Shown piece after piece: positions 5,072 through 6,304 of a stretch of DNA of 6,304 nt. A program made the translations under genes and the position numbers. Location: contig SFNW01000104.1 in the NCBI GenBank assembly GCA_004554105.1, forward strand, positions 1-6,304, given 5' to 3'. The notes under the pieces were generated by a model, which searched no databases, was not told where the DNA came from, and saw nothing but the letters and a program-made list of their open reading frames with translations. Position 1 is the stretch's first letter, and every line of letters begins with the position of its first letter. Source of the stretch: Clostridiales bacterium. GTDB taxonomy: Bacteria; Bacillota; Clostridia; Oscillospirales; CAG-272.

Positions 5072-5181
5072 GGATTCGAACAGACGCGGTAGTGAATGGC
5101 TTGCCAGTGGCAAGCCAGAGCCGCGTCCGACCAAGCGGGCGTCGAGCCCGCGCGAGTCGAATCCCACTCCCTGCGCCAAAA
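5072..5181 (+). repeat. Hairpin-rich element ending in an exact copy of the tRNA-Ser 3' end
   Basis: Positions 5157-5181 are identical over 25 nt to 4999-5023, the last 22 nt of tRNA-Ser plus three following bases. The tail includes most of the T-loop, the 3' T-stem and acceptor strands, discriminator and CCA. The sequence before it is not tRNA-Ser. It holds a stem GACGCGG/CCGCGTC (5083-5089 with 5121-5127) enclosing a perfect hairpin TGGCTTGCC-AGT-GGCAAGCCA (5097-5117), and a separate hairpin GCGGGC-GTCGA-GCCCGC (5135-5151). The T-stem partner (GCGAG in place of GTGGG) and the 5' acceptor strand are missing, so no tRNA can form. GGATTCGA at 5072-5079 is the inverse of TCGAATCC at 5157-5164, giving the stretch inverted ends. 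It may be a tail-only tRNA relic, a small element inserted at a tRNA 3' end, or an attachment-site scar. No promoter is visible after the preceding terminator. Confidence 0.65.
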
Positions 5182-5182
5182 G

Positions 5183-5213
5183 AAAAAGCACGCTTTTGCG
5201 TGCTTTTTTCTTT
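5183..5213. terminator. Bidirectional rho-independent terminator
   Basis: AAAAAGCACGC (5183-5193) pairs perfectly with GCGTGCTTTTT (5198-5208) over a TTTT loop, with T-rich tracts on both sides. On the - strand it would end the SDR transcript, whose stop codon is at 5222-5224. On the + strand it follows the tRNA tail copy directly. Confidence 0.9.
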
Positions 5214-5221
5214 ATCTATCC

Positions 5222-6013
5222 TCACTTCAATACCTGTTTAATCACCCACAGCTGAAAACGCTTCGGCAAAGCGTCAAGCAGCAGCAAAAGCGGGTTGCGG
5301 TTGATGCTGTAGACAAATTTCGGGTGCTTTGCGCGCAGGATTCTCAGCGTCTTTTCCGCGATTTTTTCGGGCGGGACTTTTCTGGCCTCCACGCGCTCCA
5401 CGATTCGCTTGAACCGCGCCGCATTGCAAGCATAAAGCTTTGTATTTTCGCAAAATCTGTCCAGCGCGGCGGTGGAAACGCCGAGCATACCCGTATCGAC
5501 CGCGCCCGCGCGGAGAACCGAAACCGAAATACCGAGCAGCTGCACTTCCATGCGCAGTGAATACGCATATCTGTCCAAAGCCCCTTTGGTCACGGCGTAA
5601 ATCCCCGTAAAAGGCAGCGGGTCGAGCGGCGCAAGCTCACTGGTCGTGATGAGAATTCTGCCGCCGCTTTTCAGCAGGGGGAGAAAGGTCTTGTTGACGA
5701 GAAATGCGCCGAACAGGTTGATTTGAAAGGCGCGCGCGAAATCTTCCTCCCCGATTTCGACCAGCGAATCGAGGAGATAAACGCCCGCAAAATGCACAAC
5801 GGCAAAAAGCGTGTCGGTCACTGCTTTCACCTGCTCAAAAGCGTGTCTTACGCTGCCCGAATCGGTGACGTCGGCCTCTATCGGAATGATGTTTTCCTCT
5901 GCCGCGCCGACCGCCTTATCCAAGGCAAATACGCAAAAGCCCTGCGCTGTCAAGGCGTCAACGGCTTTTCGCCCCATGCCGCCGTATGCGCCCGTTACCA
6001 GTATGTATTTCAT
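5222..6013 (-). CDS. SDR-family NAD(P)-dependent oxidoreductase
   Basis: This 263-residue protein is a classical short-chain dehydrogenase/reductase of usual length. The Rossmann motif TGxxxGxG is T7-G8-A-Y-G-G12-M-G14. An Asp at the end of the second strand (D32 in FALDK) suggests NAD(H) rather than NADP(H), and ADVTD (47-51) binds the adenine side in the family. The usual NNAG is replaced by HFAG (74-77). The catalytic tetrad is present as N99 (INLFG), S125 (ITTSE), Y139 and K143 (YAVTK). The C-terminus (PKFVYSINRNPLLLLLDALPKRFQLWVIKQ) is hydrophobic and basic, as in steroid/retinol-type SDRs, and may touch the membrane. The substrate cannot be named. I chose ATG at 6013 because GGAG (6023-6020) lies 6 nt upstream and the fold starts at once (MKYILVTGAYGG); an upstream TTG at 6043 lacks support. 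It follows the HTH gene by 26 nt. Confidence 0.93.
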   Translation of the reverse strand: MKYILVTGAYGGMGRKAVDALTAQGFCVFALDKAVGAAEENIIPIEADVTDSGSVRHAFEQVKAVTDTLFAVVHFAGVYLLDSLVEIGEEDFARAFQINLFGAFLVNKTFLPLLKSGGRILITTSELAPLDPLPFTGIYAVTKGALDRYAYSLRMEVQLLGISVSVLRAGAVDTGMLGVSTAALDRFCENTKLYACNAARFKRIVERVEARKVPPEKIAEKTLRILRAKHPKFVYSINRNPLLLLLDALPKRFQLWVIKQVLK

Positions 6014-6039
6014 ATCCCGCTCCGATGCAATAGATTTTC

Positions 6040-6303
6040 TCAATAGCGAAGATAGCCGATTGTGCCGTTTACCACGTCAAAAACCGTGCAGAGCGCCAAC
6101 ACGGCAGCCAGTGCACAGCAAATCACAATCAAAGCCTTGATATACCCGTTCTTTTCGGCAATGACTTTTTCGTAGAGCTCGACGAGCGAGCTCTCCTCCG
6201 AATCGTTGGATTTTTGCTTAAGCTCACCAAGTTCGTCCAGCGAGCCGCCCATTGCCTTGACGAGCGCACTGACGGTATCGAAGGTCGGATTGTCGGTCTG
6301 CCC
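6040..6303 (-). CDS. XRE-type helix-turn-helix protein with C-terminal membrane segment, N-terminus cut by window edge
   Basis: The frame is open from the right edge, so an ATG at 6252 is internal rather than the start. The 87 visible residues begin with GQTDNPTFDTVSALVKAMGG followed by SLDEL. This is the typical final helix and edge of an XRE/Cro-type DNA-binding domain (family pattern NPTxxTLxxLAKALGVSLDEL); the recognition helix itself lies outside the window. A charged helical linker follows (about 28-54, LVELYEKVIAEKNGYIK), then one membrane segment (about 56-78, ALIVICCALAAVLALCTVF) and a short tail ending GYLRY. This combination of XRE domain, short coiled linker and C-terminal membrane anchor is common in Clostridia and suggests a membrane-tethered regulator or sensor. 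It may control the SDR gene 26 nt downstream, with which it probably shares a transcript. The family call rests on the last part of the domain only. Confidence 0.78.
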   Translation of the reverse strand, partial: GQTDNPTFDTVSALVKAMGGSLDELGELKQKSNDSEESSLVELYEKVIAEKNGYIKALIVICCALAAVLALCTVFDVVNGTIGYLRY

Positions 6304-6304
6304 G

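Noticed and set aside
5060..5178. A complete second tRNA on either strand in the tail-copy element
   Set aside because: The 5' acceptor strand is absent, the T-stem is broken, and the inverse GGATTCGAAC at 5072-5081 is explained by the palindromic T-loop core; no cloverleaf could be drawn.
4875..5255. Open frames on both strands across the tRNA region (for example peptides with WDSNPRG or VGFEPTR)
   Set aside because: These are typical spurious translations of tRNA genes and tRNA-like sequence; they span terminators and stable RNA.

Overview
The window looks like chromosomal DNA of a GC-rich Bacillota (Clostridia) bacterium, probably near the Oscillospirales. The reasons are GGAGG-type ribosome binding sites, a Clostridia-type LuxS, a tRNA with encoded CCA, strong TTGACA/TAAAAT promoters with 17-nt spacers, and a YdjG/YdjH/YdjI-like gene set. 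The taxonomic placement is inference. No phage, transposase or CRISPR genes are visible.

Left part (1-1455, + strand): the C-terminal end of a HAD-family phosphatase, cut by the window edge, is followed after 2 nt by luxS (S-ribosylhomocysteine lyase) and after 28 nt by mntP (manganese efflux pump). The three are tightly spaced and could be co-transcribed. Between mntP and the convergent next operon lie tandem REP-like palindromes (GGGCGGAT/ATCCGCCC) and a bidirectional terminator.

Middle part (1456-4712, - strand): a compact three-gene operon reads SPFH-domain protein with three C-terminal zinc ribbons, then a double-zinc-ribbon protein with a C-terminal membrane anchor, then a secreted/anchored TPM-domain protein with a Gly-rich tail. 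Gaps are 2 nt and a 1-nt TGATG overlap. These match the YdjI, YdjG and YdjH types that accompany PspA in Bacillus subtilis, but no pspA-like gene lies in this window. A good sigma-A-type promoter precedes the operon.

Point of greatest interest (4713-5221, no protein genes): the divergent promoter region holds a perfect 10-bp inverted repeat between two opposed -35 boxes. A near-consensus promoter facing right then reads into a degenerate copy of the 5' part of tRNA-Ser decorated with two perfect hairpins. Next come an intact tRNA-Ser(UGA), its terminator, and a hairpin-rich stretch ending in an exact copy of the tRNA-Ser 3' end, followed by a second terminator. An intact tRNA gene is thus flanked by a head-only copy and a tail-only copy.

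Right part (5222-6304, - strand): an SDR-family oxidoreductase lies downstream of an XRE-type helix-turn-helix protein with a C-terminal membrane segment. The DNA-binding N-terminus of the latter is cut by the right edge of the window.
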